Part shown: positions 14,559 to 16,743 of the stretch, piece by piece
How the letters are laid out: every line of letters begins with the position of its first letter
Numbering within the stretch: position 1 is the first letter of the stretch
Origin: an uncultured Methanobrevibacter sp.
GTDB lineage: Archaea; Methanobacteriota; Methanobacteria; Methanobacteriales; Methanobacteriaceae
Length of the DNA: 16,743 bases
Reading direction: 5' to 3'
NCBI RefSeq assembly: GCF_900316895.1
Contig: NZ_ONER01000029.1
Coordinates: forward strand, 2,248 to 18,990
Program-made: the position numbers and the translations under genes
Notes under the pieces: model-generated
Told to the model about the DNA's origin: nothing
The model's input: the letters and a program-made list of their open reading frames with translations, nothing else
Databases searched by the model: none

Positions 14559-14654
14559 AAAAAATTAAATACTATATAAAACAAAATATATAGTATTATA
14601 AAAATGTTGTAAATCAATTACAACATTAAATTTATTTTTTAAATAGGTGTAATT
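14559..14654 (+). promoter_or_regulatory. fttA-purM intergenic region: two tandem perfect inverted repeats
   Basis: The first repeat is ATACTATATA (14569-14578) with TATATAGTAT (14587-14596), loop 8. The second is AATGTTGTAA (14603-14612) with TTACAACATT (14618-14627), loop 5. A T-rich run (14630-14640) follows, then AGGTG (14645-14649) before the purM ATG. The TATATA inside the first repeat's right arm can be a TATA box, which would put the transcription start near 14613, inside the second repeat: an operator arrangement. Alternatively the second hairpin plus T-run could be an fttA terminator. Both readings fit the sequence. Confidence 0.55.
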
Positions 14655-15674
14655 ATGGTTACTTATTCAGAATCCGGTGTAGATATTGATTTGGAAGCAG
14701 TTACTGTTTCAGCACTGGCAGACAAACTCAAATCAACATTGGAATGTAGAGATATTATTACCGACAGTGGTCACTATGCGGCTTTGGTAAGATTAGGTGA
14801 CAAGGCTATCGCAATGAGTACTGACGGCGTTGGAAGTAAAATTTTAATTGCTGAAATGATGAACAAATACGATACCGTAGGTATCGACTGTATTGCAATG
14901 GTTGTAAACGACATATTATGTGTCGGAGCTGAACCAATAGCATTGGTCGATTACCTTGCCGTTGAAAAGCCTGACCCTAAAAGAGCAGCAGAAATTGCTG
15001 AAGGATTGGTGACAGGTGCAAACGAGTCAAAAATCGCAATCATCGGAGGGGAAACAGCTTCACTTCCGGGAATCATTAAAGACTTTGACCTTGCAGGAAC
15101 TGGTATCGGTTTTGTGGACGTTGACAAAATCATTACCGGCGAAAATATCCAGCCGGGAAATGTCCTGATTGGTATAAACAGTAATGGAATCCATTCCAAC
15201 GGATACAGCCTTGCAAGAAAAGCATTATTTGATGATGCAGGACTTACCGTTGACGATAAGATGCCTAACGGCGAAACCACAGTAGGTGAAGAGCTAATCA
15301 GGCCAACAGAACTATATGTCAAACCTATCGTGAGCCTATTTGAAAAAGAATATAATATCAATGGACTTGCCCACATTACAGGAGGAGGATTTACCAACCT
15401 CAGACGTTTGAAAAAAGGTGTGGGATACGATATCAATAACCTTCCGGAAGTTCCAGAAATATTTAAACTCATTTATGAACAGAACGTCGACATCAAGGAA
15501 ATGTACAAAGTTTTCAACATGGGTGTCGGTTTTGTTGTTATCTGTGATGAAGGCGAAGCAGATAAAATTATGGAAACTTTAAAAGAATACTGCGAATGTC
15601 AAATAATCGGTAAGGTAACAGATGATGAAAAAATCACCGTCAAGACTTTCGAAGGATCTGAAATTGAATACTAA
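14655..15674 (+). CDS. purM: Phosphoribosylformylglycinamidine cyclo-ligase (AIR synthetase) PurM
   Basis: A 339-residue ATP-dependent enzyme that closes the imidazole ring of 5-aminoimidazole ribotide in purine biosynthesis. Signatures are S-T-D-G-V-G-S-K at 55-62 (phosphate/metal loop) and I-D-C-I-A-M-V-V-N-D-I-L-C-V-G-A-E-P at 77-94. G-G-E-T-A-S-L-P-G at 131-139, I-H-S-N-G-Y-S-L-A-R in the middle and H-I-T-G-G-G-F further on complete the set. The length and order of the AIRS N- and C-domains are normal. The ATG at 14655 is preceded by AGGTGTAATT. The stop lies 27 bases before comC with no terminator in between, so purM and comC are likely co-transcribed. The AIR product also feeds thiamine pyrimidine synthesis. 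Confidence 0.96.
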   Translation: MVTYSESGVDIDLEAVTVSALADKLKSTLECRDIITDSGHYAALVRLGDKAIAMSTDGVGSKILIAEMMNKYDTVGIDCIAMVVNDILCVGAEPIALVDYLAVEKPDPKRAAEIAEGLVTGANESKIAIIGGETASLPGIIKDFDLAGTGIGFVDVDKIITGENIQPGNVLIGINSNGIHSNGYSLARKALFDDAGLTVDDKMPNGETTVGEELIRPTELYVKPIVSLFEKEYNINGLAHITGGGFTNLRRLKKGVGYDINNLPEVPEIFKLIYEQNVDIKEMYKVFNMGVGFVVICDEGEADKIMETLKEYCECQIIGKVTDDEKITVKTFEGSEIEY

Positions 15675-15701
15675 TTATCAAAAAAAAGGGGGAATGAATA
15701 G

Positions 15702-16730
15702 ATGAAGATAATGAAAGATAAGGAAATGGCTCTTGTAAAAGAGATATTGGCTAAGCTTGGAGCTAGCGAAGAAGATCAAGAATTAGTTGCAGAAGCTACA
15801 TTGGATGCTGACCTAAAAGGATTCACATCACACGGACTTGGAAGATTCCCACAATATTTAATTAGTATCAAAGCAGGCACAATCAATTTAGAAGAAAACA
15901 TAACTATTGAAAAAGAAACCCCTGCTATCGCATTAATCAATGGTAATAGCGGATTTGGACAAGCAGTATCATATAAAGCAATGCAGATTGCAATTAAAAA
16001 AGCTAAAGAAGTAGGTATTGGATGTGTTGGTGTCCACAACACCAATCACTTCGGAGTTACAGGATTTTATTCTGATTTAGCATTAAGAGAAAACTGCATC
16101 GGTTTGGTTTTAGCAAATACCGACCCTGCTATCGCACCATTAGGCGGCAAGGATAAATTAATCGGAACAAATCCTCTTGCATTAGGAATTCCATCAGATT
16201 CATACATTACCGTGGACATGGCTACTTCAGTCACTGCACGTGGAAAAATCATCGAATCAAAAAGAAAAGGACTTGACTTACCTGACGGTTGGGCATTAGA
16301 CAAAGATGGAAACCCAACAAATGATCCTGAAGCAGCGCTTGAAGGTTCAATTTTACCATTCGGAGGATTCAAAGGATATGCTTTATCATTACTGATTGAA
16401 ATCCTAACCGGACCATTGGTACAGGCAGGATACGGTCTTGGAGTAACAGGTACCGCTTCACCGGATAAGGACTGTACAAAAGGAGACTTATATGTCGTAA
16501 TTGACCCTTCCAAATTTGGAGACTTTGATGAATTCAAGGCAAATACCGAAGACTTCATCTCACAGGTAAGGGCAACCGGTGAAACTGTAGCAATTCCGGG
16601 AGATCTGGAAGTCAAAAGGATTGCTGATGCTGAAGCAAATGGCGTGGCAATCGATGAAAAATTATACGAACAATTAAAAGGAATCTGTGATGACTTAGAC
16701 ATTGACATTGATTCCTATGTTGAAGAATAG
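15702..16730 (+). CDS. comC: L-sulfolactate dehydrogenase ComC (LDH2/MDH2 family)
   Basis: A 342-residue NAD(P)-dependent dehydrogenase of the LDH2/MDH2 (YlbC/YiaK-like) fold, unrelated to classical lactate or malate dehydrogenases. Seen are S43-H44-G with R48, the catalytic H116 in H-N-T-N-H-F-G, G-T-N-P-L-A at 155-160 and D-M-A-T-S-V-T-A-R-G-K at 172-182. G-W-A-L-D near 196-200 and F-G-G-F-K-G-Y at 220-226 complete the family pattern. In methanogens the group includes ComC, which oxidises sulfolactate to sulfopyruvate for coenzyme M, and related malate dehydrogenases; sequence alone does not separate them. I prefer ComC because comB starts this window and, from memory, comDE follow the Methanothermobacter ortholog. 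The ATG at 15702 has GGGGGAATGA upstream; an ATG at 15711 is an alternative. It probably shares a transcript with purM. Confidence 0.86.
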   Translation: MKIMKDKEMALVKEILAKLGASEEDQELVAEATLDADLKGFTSHGLGRFPQYLISIKAGTINLEENITIEKETPAIALINGNSGFGQAVSYKAMQIAIKKAKEVGIGCVGVHNTNHFGVTGFYSDLALRENCIGLVLANTDPAIAPLGGKDKLIGTNPLALGIPSDSYITVDMATSVTARGKIIESKRKGLDLPDGWALDKDGNPTNDPEAALEGSILPFGGFKGYALSLLIEILTGPLVQAGYGLGVTGTASPDKDCTKGDLYVVIDPSKFGDFDEFKANTEDFISQVRATGETVAIPGDLEVKRIADAEANGVAIDEKLYEQLKGICDDLDIDIDSYVEE

Positions 16731-16743
16731 TTATTATTCTTCA
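16721..16743 (+). repeat. Inverted repeat overlapping the comC stop codon
   Basis: TGAAGAAT (16721-16728) and ATTCTTCA (16736-16743) are perfectly complementary with a 7-base loop, and the left arm contains the last comC codons and the start of the stop codon. It reaches the window edge, so whether a T-tract follows, as for a terminator, cannot be seen. Confidence 0.45.

Noticed and set aside
14951..15472. 173-codon open frame antisense to purM
   Set aside because: Pro/Ser/Leu-rich shadow of a highly conserved coding region; no promoter or recognisable motif.
16067..16708. 213-codon open frame antisense to comC
   Set aside because: Long but Ser/Pro-rich and entirely opposite a conserved dehydrogenase; typical shadow frame.
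1..16743. Mobile elements, CRISPR arrays, integration sites, toxin-antitoxin or defence systems
   Set aside because: No transposase, integrase, spaced direct repeats, target duplications or defence-type protein seen; every sizable frame is explained by a conserved housekeeping gene.

Overview
The window looks like a chromosomal backbone segment of a methanogenic archaeon of the order Methanobacteriales, most likely Methanobrevibacter or a close relative. The evidence is the combination of methanogen cofactor genes (coenzyme M, methanopterin, F420), an archaeal proteasome beta subunit, the KH-domain beta-CASP termination factor FttA/aCPSF1, A+T-rich DNA with TTTATATA-like promoter boxes, and GGTGAT/GAGGTG ribosome binding sites. 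The gene order also matches what I remember of Methanothermobacter from comB (about MTH1182) to comC (MTH1205). I could not check that recollection here. I see no mobile element, CRISPR array, tRNA or rRNA.

Layout. Positions 1-242 hold the 3' end of comB (2-phosphosulfolactate phosphatase). A rightward run follows: a membrane-anchored TraB-family protein, a small zinc-ribbon protein (DUF1922), a CNNM/CorC-type membrane protein with CBS domains, and a CaCA cation/Ca2+ exchanger. A leftward tRNA-thiolation-type PP-loop ATPase (3985-4860) converges on the exchanger and overlaps its end. It is divergent from a small MTH1187-type thiamine-binding protein (4911-5216). A leftward DegT-family aminotransferase (5247-6353) is divergent from trm1 (6448-7611).

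Next come an Lrp/AsnC regulator with a perfect palindrome in its leader and a hairpin/T-tract terminator (7850-8366), then a probable three-gene operon, mptA - unknown 146-aa protein - cofG (8514-11008). The leftward taw2-like gene overlaps the cofG 3' end. Finally psmB, fttA, purM and comC all point right. The dyad symmetries in front of fttA and purM are the most striking non-coding structures.

Functional logic. Four genes belong to three methanogenesis cofactor pathways: comB and comC (coenzyme M), mptA (methanopterin) and cofG (F420). Three genes modify tRNA (PP-loop thiolase-like, trm1, taw2-like). psmB and fttA are core protein-turnover and transcription-termination factors. This is conserved housekeeping DNA rather than an accessory island. 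The novelty worth pursuing is modest: the uncharacterised protein between mptA and cofG, the palindromes near predicted transcription starts, and convergent genes that overlap at their 3' ends with no room for an intrinsic terminator.
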